Below, piece by piece: positions 1 to 8,300 of a stretch of 16,117 nucleotides of DNA. The notes beneath the pieces are model-generated. The model was not told the origin of the DNA. It worked only from the letters and a program-made list of their open reading frames with translations, and ran no database searches. The stretch's first letter is position 1; each line of letters opens with the position of its first letter. Origin of the DNA: JABMRP01 sp964444795 (GTDB lineage Bacteria; Planctomycetota; Planctomycetia; Pirellulales; Thermoguttaceae). Both the position numbers and the translations under genes were made by a program. The DNA is taken from NCBI GenBank assembly GCA_964444795.1, contig CAYUIQ010000208.1, positions 1 through 16,117 of the forward strand, read 5' to 3'.

Positions 1-11
1 AGTTCGTTGCG

Positions 12-44
12 TTCTGGGGGCTCGCTGCGCTCGACCCCAGGCAC
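12..44 (-). repeat. 33-base dispersed GC-rich hairpin repeat, copy 1
   Basis: The reverse complement of this stretch is identical over 33 bases to 12507-12539 inside the middle gene of the plus-strand cassette. Read on the minus strand it begins GTGCCTGGGGTCGAGCGC and contains a self-complementary stem CTGGGG...CCCCAG. It lies 26-58 bases beyond the tupC stop, where a hairpin could act as a transcript end, although no T-run follows. I infer a dispersed repeat of the host genome; no transposase is associated. Confidence 0.85.
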
Positions 45-69
45 CCATCAATCTCGCTGTTCCTGAGTA

Positions 70-1146
70 CTAGCCACCTGTTGGAAACACGCGTACGGCG
101 CCGGGGTCGAAGGTGACGGCGACGGTGGTGTCCAGGTTCAGACCGAGCCGGCCGTAATCGGCACGGGTCATTTCGGCGTGCAGGCCGCGGCCGGTGGCGA
201 AGTGGACGCGAAGCCGGCAGCGGTCCCCACGGCGGCGAACCGAGACGATCGTGCCGACCGGCGCGGCTTGCTCCCCCTCGTCGCCGCCGGCCTTTAGCCG
301 CAAGCGGTTGGCGTCGATGGCGATCCGCACGGTTTCTTTGTCCAATGGCAAAGTGCAGTCTTCTTCGGAACGTACGGCCTCCAGCGGGAAGCGAAAGGTC
401 GACCCCGACTCGTCGCGAAAGACGATCTCGCCGCCGTCGCGCACAAGCGTCCCGGTGAACAGGTTGTCCACGGTTCCCGGAATGGGGCTTCCGTCAACCA
501 GGGTAATCACTCGATCCGCCAACGTCTTGGCCTGGCGAAGGTTGTGGCTGGCCAGGATGACGGTCGTACCCAGCCGGCGGTGCAGATCGCGGATCGCCTC
601 CTCGATGAGTTGTTCGTTGACGAAATCGACGTGGGCGGTCGGTTCATCCAGCAGGAGGGTCTCAGGCTCCAGTGCCAGCAGCCGGGCGAGGCTGATCCGC
701 TGTCGCTGGCCGCCGGAAAGTTCGCTGCTGGCGCGATGGGCCAGCGAGTCCATGCCGACGGTGGCGAGCGTCTTCAGCGCGCGGCGCCGGGCTTCGGCCC
801 GAGCCATGCCCCGCACGCGCAGGCCGTACATCACGTTGTGCAAGACGCTGCTGCCAAAGAGCACCGTCTTCTGCAACAGCATGGGACAGCGGCGCCGGGC
901 CGCCAGTTGACGTCCAGTGGCCCAAACGTCCCGGCCATCGAGCAGAACGCGGCCTTCGTCGGGACGGGTTAGAAAGGCCATCGCGTCGAGCAAGGTCGAT
1001 TTTCCGCTGCCGTTGGGACCGACCACGGCGAGGATCTCGCCGCGACGCACTGCGAGTTGCTCGACCTGCAGGGCTTCGATCTTGTGCCGACTTCGCGTCT
1101 GGCGGAACCGGCGAACGACGCCCTCCAATAGGAATCGGTTGGTCAC
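70..1146 (-). CDS. tupC: tungstate ABC transporter ATP-binding protein
   Basis: This 358-residue cytoplasmic ATPase energises import through the TupB permease. Visible motifs are Walker A GPNGSGKST (residues 43-51), the Q-loop glutamine near 92, signature LSGGQ (143-147), Walker B LLLDEPT (164-170) and the switch histidine at 201. Residues about 290-358 form a small C-terminal beta domain resembling the TOBE regulatory domain of molybdate/tungstate importers. The start is a GTG that overlaps the tupB stop as GTGA, with a strong GGGGGAGG ribosome-binding site six bases upstream, so translation is probably coupled to tupB. Specificity for tungstate is inferred from TupA next door; the ATPase alone could equally be a molybdate or sulfate/spermidine-type subunit. 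It is the last gene of the tupABC operon and ends in TAG, close to a hairpin repeat. Confidence 0.9.
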   Translation of the reverse strand: MTNRFLLEGVVRRFRQTRSRHKIEALQVEQLAVRRGEILAVVGPNGSGKSTLLDAMAFLTRPDEGRVLLDGRDVWATGRQLAARRRCPMLLQKTVLFGSSVLHNVMYGLRVRGMARAEARRRALKTLATVGMDSLAHRASSELSGGQRQRISLARLLALEPETLLLDEPTAHVDFVNEQLIEEAIRDLHRRLGTTVILASHNLRQAKTLADRVITLVDGSPIPGTVDNLFTGTLVRDGGEIVFRDESGSTFRFPLEAVRSEEDCTLPLDKETVRIAIDANRLRLKAGGDEGEQAAPVGTIVSVRRRGDRCRLRVHFATGRGLHAEMTRADYGRLGLNLDTTVAVTFDPGAVRVFPTGG

Positions 1147-1838
1147 TGGTGCCCTCCCCCTTGGAAGTATTGGAAGAGCACGTTGACCGAAAGCGAAATG
1201 GCCAACAGCACCAACCCCAAAGCCAGGGCCAGCGCGAAATTGCCCATGTCGACGTTCTGCACGGTGGCCGTCGTCAGGGTTCGCGTAAACTCATCGGCAT
1301 TGCCGCCGACGATCATCGCCACGCCCACCTCGCTAACCACCCGGCCAAACGCGGCAATCACCGCGGCCAACACGCCAAACCGCGACTCGCGAAACACGAT
1401 CCAAAGAGCTTGGCGGCTGTTGGCCCCCAAAGTCATCGCCGTCTTGCGCACGTCGCGATCGGTTCGGGCGACCGCCGTGACGGTAAACGCCGTGACGATG
1501 GGAACGATCAGCAGCACCTCGCCGATGATAATTCCCGGCACCGTGAAGAGAAGTTCCCACGAGCCCAGCGGACCGCTACGACTGAGCAGCGTGTAGACCA
1601 GCAGCCCGACGGCCACCGTGGGCACCGCCAGCAGCGTGTTGAGTAACGTCACGACCGCACGCTTGCCGGGAAAACGCCGCTCGGCGATGAACATGCCCAC
1701 CGGGATACCGATCAGGCTGGCGATCAACGTCGACACCAGCGCGATCAACAGCGTCCGCTGGGCGTACTGGAGCACGTCGGCATCGAGCGAGAGCACCAAT
1801 CGCAGTGCGTTTTCCAGGGCGTCTTTGAGGGTTTGCAT
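1143..1838 (-). CDS. tupB: tungstate ABC transporter permease
   Basis: This 231-residue inner-membrane permease has about five hydrophobic segments (roughly residues 29-52, 62-84, 96-120, 154-176 and 200-222). The cytoplasmic coupling (EAA-type) loop at about 134-155 reads AMTLGANSRQALWIVF. Length and layout match the TupB/WtpB branch of the binding-protein-dependent permeases, which typically dimerise to form the channel. It starts with ATG 30 bases after the tupA stop. No convincing Shine-Dalgarno sequence precedes it, so expression may rely on reinitiation from tupA. Its end overlaps the tupC start by four bases. The sequence does not itself distinguish tungstate from molybdate; that rests on TupA. 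Confidence 0.9.
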   Translation of the reverse strand: MQTLKDALENALRLVLSLDADVLQYAQRTLLIALVSTLIASLIGIPVGMFIAERRFPGKRAVVTLLNTLLAVPTVAVGLLVYTLLSRSGPLGSWELLFTVPGIIIGEVLLIVPIVTAFTVTAVARTDRDVRKTAMTLGANSRQALWIVFRESRFGVLAAVIAAFGRVVSEVGVAMIVGGNADEFTRTLTTATVQNVDMGNFALALALGLVLLAISLSVNVLFQYFQGGGHQ

Positions 1839-1868
1839 GCGCGCGGCCGGCAGTCAGTGCGTCGGGAT

Positions 1869-2747
1869 TCAGTGCGTCGATTCGTTGGCGGGATGAAACA
1901 AGGTCTTGCCGTCGATGCGGAACCGGCCGATCATGCCCTGCACGCGGTCCGAAGTGATCCACTCGATGTACTTCTTCGCGGCGGCGAAATTCACGTTGCG
2001 ATGAACTTCCGGATTCACCGCAATGACACCGTACGGATTGGCCAACATGCGATCTCCCTGGCACACAACCGCCAGATCGGTTCTCGGAGGATCGGCCAAC
2101 AAAAACGCGTAGTAGGTGCCCCGATCGACCAGCGTGTAGGCTTGCCGCTCGGTGGCCATGATGATCGTCTTTCCCATCCCCTGGCCGATCGAGATGTAGC
2201 GCCCTTTGATCGGACGCGTGCTGGTGAATTTCGTCGGCCGACCGCCGGCCACGAACGATCGGGTTTCGGTCTTCGTGGGCACGGCCGCATGACGCCAGAG
2301 CTGCTGCTCCTTGAGATGCGTCCCCGAGCCATCGCCCCGGGAGATGAACAAGTGGTCGGCCGCGACGATCCGCTCCAATGCGCCCGAGGCGCTGGTGGCG
2401 AAACGCGCGCCCGCCGGATCGCTGCTTGGGCCGACGACGACGAAATCGTTGGCCATCACGTCGCGCCGCATTACACCGAACCCCGCGTCGACGAACTCGT
2501 CTTCCTTGGCCCTGGCGTGGACCAAAACCACATCGGCATTGCCGTCGCGCCCCAGTTGCAAACTCGCGCCCGTTCCCTTGGCGATGACCTTGACCCGGAT
2601 GCCCGTCGTACGCTGGAAATCGGGATGGATAGCCGCCAGCAGCCCGGAGTTGTCGGTGCTGGTCGTGGTGGCCAGGGTGAGCACGTCCTGGGCACCGGCC
2701 GACGTGGCAAGTAGCAGAGCAAGCGTGAAGCAAGGCAGACGATACAT
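1869..2747 (-). CDS. tupA: tungstate ABC transporter substrate-binding protein
   Basis: This protein captures tungstate in the periplasm and delivers it to TupB. The first 20 residues form a Sec signal peptide (MYRLPCF, then LALLLATSAGAQ), and mature TupA starts near DVLTLATTTSTDNSG. The TTTS motif at residues 27-30 is the oxyanion-binding signature of the TupA family, and the downstream VLVHARAKEDEFV is also typical. Length is 292 residues, normal for the family. I chose the ATG at 2747 over an in-frame GTG at 2795: the signal peptide fits, and a promoter at 2798-2826 would start transcription near 2791, after that GTG. No clear ribosome-binding site is visible. It is the first gene of tupABC. 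Confidence 0.92.
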   Translation of the reverse strand: MYRLPCFTLALLLATSAGAQDVLTLATTTSTDNSGLLAAIHPDFQRTTGIRVKVIAKGTGASLQLGRDGNADVVLVHARAKEDEFVDAGFGVMRRDVMANDFVVVGPSSDPAGARFATSASGALERIVAADHLFISRGDGSGTHLKEQQLWRHAAVPTKTETRSFVAGGRPTKFTSTRPIKGRYISIGQGMGKTIIMATERQAYTLVDRGTYYAFLLADPPRTDLAVVCQGDRMLANPYGVIAVNPEVHRNVNFAAAKKYIEWITSDRVQGMIGRFRIDGKTLFHPANESTH

Positions 2748-2797
2748 GGCAAACGCATTCAAACGGGCTGGCGGGAGCAGGAAGGTCGGATACACGC

Positions 2798-2826
2798 ACT
2801 ATAGCGGCCCGGCGCGTGGTGTTCAA
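2798..2826 (-). promoter_or_regulatory. probable sigma-70 promoter of tupABC
   Basis: Read on the minus strand, TTGAAC (2821-2826) and TATAGT (2798-2803) are separated by exactly 17 bases and match the housekeeping consensus at 4/6 and 5/6 positions. Transcription would start near 2791, giving a leader of about 44 bases before the tupA ATG. Its place between the hydrolase stop and tupA suggests the transporter is expressed independently of the hydrolase. No operator-like dyad is obvious. Confidence 0.55.
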
Positions 2827-2842
2827 GGAGCACGGCAGCGCG

Positions 2843-2859
2843 CCCGCGCTCGGCGCGGG
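2843..2859 (-). terminator. hairpin after the hydrolase gene
   Basis: CCCGCGC, a three-base TCG loop, then GCGCGGG form a perfect 7-bp GC stem ten bases downstream of the hydrolase stop and just upstream of the tup promoter. No T-run follows, so intrinsic termination is uncertain. The minus-strand sequence from the stop codon into the stem (GTAGGGTGGGAGACCC) has the look of a dispersed intergenic repeat, so this may be a repeat used as a transcript end. Confidence 0.4.
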
Positions 2860-2868
2860 TCTCCCACC

Positions 2869-3705
2869 CTACGGGGCTTCTCCCAGCCGATGCTCCGAGA
2901 GAAAACTCCAGATCGTCTCGTTGATATCGTGTTCCAAAGCCCAACGGTGGCCGAGCCCTTCGATCATGTGATATTCCACGGGGTGCCCTTCGCGCCGAAA
3001 GCAATCGCGAGACTCCTCGGCCGCGGTTGGCGAGACCTGCTTGTCGTCGGAGCCCACCACAAGCATCAAGGGACACTCGCGCCGGGCACCAATGCCCTGG
3101 ACGCTCAGCGGATCGGGGAGCCATCCAGAGTGGGACACGGCGGCGGCGATCTTCTCGCTCCGCCGGGACACGAGAAGTTGCACGAAGGCACCCCCTTGAG
3201 AGATCCCGGCAACGTAAACACGGCGCCGGTCGATTGGGTATCTTTCGGCCAGATCGTCAACCATCGCGTCGAAGAAGGCCAGATCGCGCATGTAGTAGTC
3301 GGGATTGTCGGCCGGAAGGGAAGCCGGCCACGACTGGTTCAGCCCTTGGGGATAGACGAGAAAGAAGCCTTGGGCCGCGGCAAGCCGGTCGAGTTGCGTA
3401 CTCCGCGCGACCGCTTCGTTTGTCTCGAGCGCCCCATGAAAGACCAGCAGTAGCGGGACGGGTGATTCCTGGAGCGAATCGGGGACGACCAGCCGATACT
3501 CTCGCGCAACTCCCTCCACCTCGACCGTCTCTCGCGGCAGTATCGTAACCGGCAATCGCGACATGCGGCGACCAACTTGCCAGGCAGCCAGGACCGCAAC
3601 AAGCAACACGACGGCAACTCCCAACGTCACCACCATCAAGTTCCCGAGCGTGAACTTCAACGGCGGTCGCCGCGATAGGGGAGTTTCGCCACCGGAGTCA
3701 CCCAT
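2869..3705 (-). CDS. membrane-anchored alpha/beta hydrolase (LpqC/PHB-depolymerase-like esterase)
   Basis: This 278-residue protein has one N-terminal hydrophobic helix (about residues 22-43, VVTLGVAVVLLVAVLAAW) followed by an exported alpha/beta-hydrolase domain. The nucleophile elbow GISQGG puts the serine near residue 169. The probable acid is an aspartate in VVGSDDKQ near 220 and the histidine is in EGLGHRW near 253, so the triad looks complete. The oxyanion region LLLVFHGALETN near 85 and the middle of the domain resemble the LpqC/poly-3-hydroxybutyrate depolymerase esterase group (COG3509 type). The substrate cannot be read from sequence; an ester, possibly a polysaccharide-linked acyl or feruloyl group, is likely. 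The start is ATG 3705; a TTG two codons upstream (3711) is possible. It has its own candidate promoter and is probably not part of the tup operon. Confidence 0.8.
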   Translation of the reverse strand: MGDSGGETPLSRRPPLKFTLGNLMVVTLGVAVVLLVAVLAAWQVGRRMSRLPVTILPRETVEVEGVAREYRLVVPDSLQESPVPLLLVFHGALETNEAVARSTQLDRLAAAQGFFLVYPQGLNQSWPASLPADNPDYYMRDLAFFDAMVDDLAERYPIDRRRVYVAGISQGGAFVQLLVSRRSEKIAAAVSHSGWLPDPLSVQGIGARRECPLMLVVGSDDKQVSPTAAEESRDCFRREGHPVEYHMIEGLGHRWALEHDINETIWSFLSEHRLGEAP

Positions 3706-3770
3706 CGGCAATCATCCCGTGCATCGGTGGTTTGAACAGAGCGCCACGTTGGGCAGCGGCTCTCCCTATG

Positions 3771-3800
3771 ATTGTATTCGCGACGCGGCTACCGCGCCAA
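3771..3800 (-). promoter_or_regulatory. candidate promoter of the hydrolase gene
   Basis: On the minus strand TTGGCG (3795-3800) and TACAAT (3771-3776) are spaced by 18 bases, matching the sigma-70 consensus at 4/6 and 5/6. The transcript would begin near 3764, about 60 bases before the ATG at 3705. Nothing else is seen in the 229-base gap between gltD and this gene apart from the gltD terminator hairpin. Confidence 0.4.
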
Positions 3801-3903
3801 GCGCAAGGGGTGAATTCGGGAGTCTTTTCGCCAGGTGATAGCGAAGTGACGGATGCGGGCTAGGCATGGAAGGGCTGATAGGGAAAGGCGAGAGACAGAC
3901 TAC

Positions 3904-3922
3904 CCCCCGGCAAAGCCGGGGG
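3904..3922 (-). terminator. terminator-like hairpin after gltD
   Basis: CCCCCGGC, loop AAA, GCCGGGGG is a perfect 8-bp GC stem starting 12 bases past the gltD stop codon. On the transcript strand it is followed by TAGTCTGTCTCTC, pyrimidine-rich but not a clean T-run. It most likely ends the gltBD transcript. Confidence 0.6.
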
Positions 3923-3934
3923 CTGAGCAGGCGA

Positions 3935-5359
3935 TTATGTCTTCAACCACCGATCAATCGCCGCGGCGGTAATGCGGCCTTCGTTGATGGCGTGGACCAC
4001 GAGCGAAGCGCCTCGGGCTGTGTCGCCGGCGGCGAAGACGCCTTCGGTAGTAGTTACGCCCTTGCTTGCCACGACGTTGCCGCGTCCGTTGAGCTTGACG
4101 TTCAATTGCTCGATCAGCCCCTGGTGAACGACGTGAACAAACCCCATGGCCAAGAGGACCAAGTCGGCCTTCAAGGTGAAGTCGGTGCCCGGTCGCGACT
4201 TCATTTCCCAGCCCTTGGGACCCTCGACCCAGTCGATCTCGCAGCCGTGTAGTTCCTCGACGCGCCCGTCACGGCCGGTGAGCGTTTGCGTTAGTGCGCT
4301 CCAACGACGCTCGCATCCCTCTTCTTGCGAGGAGGAAGTTCGCATGATCTTGGGCCAGTTGGGCCAGGGAGTCTCGGGGTTCTTTCCCACCGGCGGTTGG
4401 GGCAGCACTTCCAACTGGTACACCGACGCGGCGCCCTGGCGGATCGACGTGCCGACGCAATCGCTGCCCGTGTCACCGCCGCCGATCACGACAACGTGCC
4501 GGCCGGTCGCATCGATCAACGGCTTGCCGAGCGCCGCGACGGAATCGCCGGCAACGCGGCGGTTTTGTTGAGGTAGAAAGTCCATGGCAAGATGAACGCC
4601 GTCGAGTTCGGCTCCGGCGACGTCGAGGGTACGCGGCTGGCCGGCGCCCATGCACAAGCAGATCGCGTCGAACGATCGCTGTAGATAGCGGGCGGAAAGG
4701 TCTTTTCCGACCGTTACACCCGGCTCGAAACGAACCCCCTCGGCCACCAACTGTTCGAGCCGCCGATCGATGACCGTCTTTTCGAGTTTGAAGTCGGGAA
4801 TTCCATACCGCAACAGCCCGCCGATGCGGTCGCTCCTTTCGAACACCACGACGTCGTGCCCGGCGCGGGCCAACTGTTGCGCGACGGCCAAACCGGCCGG
4901 CCCGGACCCCACGACGGCCACCTTCCTGCCCGTGCGACGTTGCGCGCGAATCGGCACGACCCAACCTTCGGTAAACGCCCGCTCGGCAATCTGGTACTCG
5001 ATGTGTTTGATGTTGACCGCATCGTCGTTGATGGCCAGCGTACACGCCGTTTCGCACGGGGCGGGACAAACCCGGCCGGTGATCTCGGGAAAGTTGTTCG
5101 TCGAGTGCAGGTTCTCGGCGGCCTCACGCCAGCGGCCCCGATAGACCAGATCGTTGAACTCGGGGATCCGGTTCTTCACCGGGCAGCCGACCGCGTGGCA
5201 GAAGGGGACGCCGCAGTCCATGCAGCGGGCCGCCTGCTCGTTGAGCGTCCGGGCCACCAGCGGCAGATCCATCTCCCGCCAATCCTTGATCCGCTCGGCG
5301 ATCGGCCGATGGCCGATATCGGCGCGGGGAAACGTCACGAAGCCCGTCGGATTACCCAC
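3935..5359 (-). CDS. gltD: glutamate synthase [NADPH] small (beta) subunit
   Basis: This subunit oxidises NADPH and passes electrons through FAD and iron-sulfur clusters to GltB, which makes glutamate from 2-oxoglutarate and glutamine-derived ammonia. The N-terminal part holds the cluster-ligating cysteines (C46, C49, C54, C59 in CMDCGVPFCHAVGC; C98, C102, C106 in VCPAPCETAC). GSGPAG at 151-156 binds FAD and GGGDTG at 293-298 belongs to the NADPH domain. Length is 474 residues, normal for GltD. The start is a GTG at 5359 (VGNPTGFVTF), chosen because GGAGGAGG lies six bases upstream; an ATG-initiated frame 84 bases further upstream would add 28 unrelated residues. The start overlaps the gltB stop by 8 bases, so the two are co-translated. 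Confidence 0.95.
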   Translation of the reverse strand: MGNPTGFVTFPRADIGHRPIAERIKDWREMDLPLVARTLNEQAARCMDCGVPFCHAVGCPVKNRIPEFNDLVYRGRWREAAENLHSTNNFPEITGRVCPAPCETACTLAINDDAVNIKHIEYQIAERAFTEGWVVPIRAQRRTGRKVAVVGSGPAGLAVAQQLARAGHDVVVFERSDRIGGLLRYGIPDFKLEKTVIDRRLEQLVAEGVRFEPGVTVGKDLSARYLQRSFDAICLCMGAGQPRTLDVAGAELDGVHLAMDFLPQQNRRVAGDSVAALGKPLIDATGRHVVVIGGGDTGSDCVGTSIRQGAASVYQLEVLPQPPVGKNPETPWPNWPKIMRTSSSQEEGCERRWSALTQTLTGRDGRVEELHGCEIDWVEGPKGWEMKSRPGTDFTLKADLVLLAMGFVHVVHQGLIEQLNVKLNGRGNVVASKGVTTTEGVFAAGDTARGASLVVHAINEGRITAAAIDRWLKT

Positions 5360-8300
5360 CAAACACCTCCTCCGTGGCGAGTGTTTCCTCGCCTTGCGAA
5401 TGCTCGCGTTCTCGTACCCGCTGGAGTGCCTTTCGATAATCAATCGGTATGACCTTGACGAACTTGCCGGCCATTTCGGGCCAGTTGTTCAAGATGCGTT
5501 CGGCCCGGCGGCTTTCCGTCTCTTCGTAATGTCGCGTCACGAGGTCGTGAAGAATCCGCTCATCCTCCTCCCGCCAAATCGACTCCAAATCGACCATATC
5601 GAGGTTGCAGAGCGTGTCGAACAACTGATGTTCGTCGAACACGTAGGCGACTCCGCCGCTCATGCCGGCGGCGAAATTCCGGCCCGTGCGTCCCAGAACG
5701 GCAACCACACCGCCGGTCATGTACTCGCATCCGTGATCGCCGACTCCCTCGACCACGGCCACCGCGCCGCTGTTTCGCACGGCGAATCGTTCGCCGGCCA
5801 ACCCGTTGATGAAGACCTCGCCGCAAGTAGCCCCGTAGAGCAACGTATTGCCGACGATGACGTTTTGATGCGGCTCGAAGGGCGATCCGGGAGGTGTTTG
5901 CACCACGATTCGCCCGCCGGAGAGCCCTTTGCCCAGGTAGTCGTTCGAGTCGCCGATCAGGCGCAGCGTGACCCCCGGTGCGAGAAAGGCGCCGAAGCTC
6001 TGCCCGGCCGATCCGCTCACCCGGATCCGGATCGTTCCGTCGGGCAAGCCTTCGCGGCCCCATCGCGTGACGATCCGGTTACTCAGAATGGTTCCCACCG
6101 TGCGATCCACGTTGCGGATGGGCAAGCGAATCGCCACCGGTTGGCGATCCTCCAGGGCCGGTCTCGCTTCTTCAAGGATCTTCCAATCGAGGTGGTCTTC
6201 CAGAACGTTGGACTGCCGGCGCACGCGGCGCAAGGGGCAACCGCCCGATTGGTCCGGCGGCTGGAACACGGCCGAGAGGTCCAGCCCGCGGGCCTTCCAA
6301 TGATCGATCGCCTTGCGACACCGGAGCCGATCCACGCGCCCGACCATTTCGTCCAGCGTGCGAAACCCCAGTTCGGCCATCAGTTGGCGAATCTCCTCGG
6401 CCACGAAGGTCAAGTAGCGAACCAGGAATTCGGCTTTGCCCGCGAACCGATCGCGCAGCTTGGCGTCCTGCGTTGCGATGCCCACGGGGCAGGTGCCCAG
6501 GTGGCATTTGCGCATCAGGATACATCCCAGCGAGACCAGCGCGGCGGTGCCGAATCCGAATCGCTCGGCTCCCAGCAGCGCGCCGACGACGACGTCCCGG
6601 CCGGTGCGCATCTGCCCGTCGACTTGTACGAGAATCCGATCGCGCAGCCCGTTGAGCACCAGGGTCTGCTGTGTTTCGGCCAGCCCGAGTTCCCAGGGGG
6701 CGCCGGCATGTTTGATCGAGGAAAGCGGACTGGCGCCGGTTCCGCCGTCGTGACCGCTAATCAACACTTCGTCGGCCTTTCCCTTGGCCACTCCCGCGGC
6801 GATGGTGCCCACGCCCACCTCGGAGACCAGCTTCACCGAGACCATGGCACCCGGTGTCTCGCCGTCGCCCGGATTGGCGCACTTCAGGTCATAAATCAGT
6901 TGGGCCAGATCCTCGATCGAATAGATATCGTGGTGCGGCGGCGGAGAGATGAGCGACACGCCGGGGGTGGAATGGCGCATCCGGGCGATTTCGTCGGTGA
7001 CCTTGTGTCCGGGTAATTGCCCCCCTTCACCCGGTTTGGCTCCCTGGGCCATCTTGATCTGGAGCATCTTGGCTTGCGACAGGTACTCGATGGTCACGCC
7101 GAACCGGCCGCTGGCCACTTGCTTCACGCCGCTATTGGCCGAATCGCCGTCCGCCGATATCTCGTAACGCGCCGGATCTTCGCCCCCCTCGCCCGTATTG
7201 GACATGCCCCCGAGGCGGTTCATGGCCACGGCCATCGTTTCGTGGGCTTCCTTGCTGATCGAGCCGTGCGACATGGCGCCGGTGTAGAATCGCTTGACGA
7301 TCCGCTCGACCGGCTCGACCTCCTCCAGGGGAACCGCTTCGCCGGGCACAAACTCGAACAGCCCGCGCAACGTGCAGAGCGATCGGGTTTGCTCGTTGAC
7401 CGTTTGGGCGAATTCCTCATAGCGGCGACGATCGTTGTTGATCACCGCCTGCTGGAGTTGGGTCACCGCCGCGGCGTTCCAGTTGTGTTTCTCGCCGTCG
7501 TCGCGCAGCTGATACTCGCCGCCGAAATCGAGGTCGAGCGAACCGGGGTCGGGCGGTTGAAAAGCCTCGCGGTGCCGGACAATCGCCTCGGCGGCAATCT
7601 CCTGCAATCCGGCCCCTTCGATCCGCGACGCGGTGCCCCGAAAATAGCGGTTCACAATGGCCCGCTGTAGCCCCACGGCCTCGAACTGTTGCGCCGCATG
7701 ATAACTCCGCAGCGTCGAGATCCCCATCTTCGACATCGTTTTGAGGATCCCCTTCTTGATCGCCCCGACGTACTGATCGGAGAGTTGGTCCAACTCAACG
7801 TCTTGGGGCAAATCGCCGTCGCGTTGCAGGCGGCCGATCGCCTCGAACGCCAGATAGGGATTCACCGCGTTGGCGCCGTAGCCGCACAGCAGGCAGAAGT
7901 GCATCACCTCGCGTGGCTCGCCGCTCTCGACCACGATTCCCGCCTCGCTTCGCAACCGTTGCTGCAACAGGCCGTGGTGCAAGGCGGCGGTGGCCAACAG
8001 GCTGGGGATTGGTGCCTTGGCGGCCGATACGTCGCGATCGCTGACGATCAGCAACGAGGCTCCGTCGGCGATCGCTTGCCGCGCCTTCTCGGCCAGTTCC
8101 TCCAGTGCCCGCCGCAATGCCTCGCCCGGATAGTCGGCGTCAGCGTCGAACAGCGCCGGCAACGTCGCTACCTTGAAATCGTCGCGTGTGGCGCCGCGCA
8201 GCCGCTCGATGTCTTCGTTGGTGAGAATCGGATGCGGCAAGAGTAGTTGGCGGCAGTGCTCGGGCGTTTCGGCGAGCAGGTTTTGCTGTTTTCCCGTGTA

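Noticed and set aside
2748..2795. An earlier GTG start for tupA at 2795
   Set aside because: It lies before the likely transcription start and would bury the signal peptide behind 16 extra residues.
1576..2826. A 416-codon frame on the minus strand overlapping tupA and tupB
   Set aside because: It is in a different frame from both transporter genes, its translation is Arg/Gly/His-rich and unlike any protein, and tupA and tupB explain the DNA fully.
5360..5443. An ATG start for gltD at 5443
   Set aside because: It would add 28 residues read from inside gltB in another frame, whereas GTG 5359 has a near-perfect GGAGGAGG site and starts the conserved sequence.
5154..7016. A 620-codon open frame on the plus strand opposite gltB and the gltD start
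   Set aside because: It runs antisense to clearly conserved gltB/gltD coding sequence, has low-complexity His/Arg/Gly-rich translation with no domain, and is the usual by-product of GC-rich codon use.
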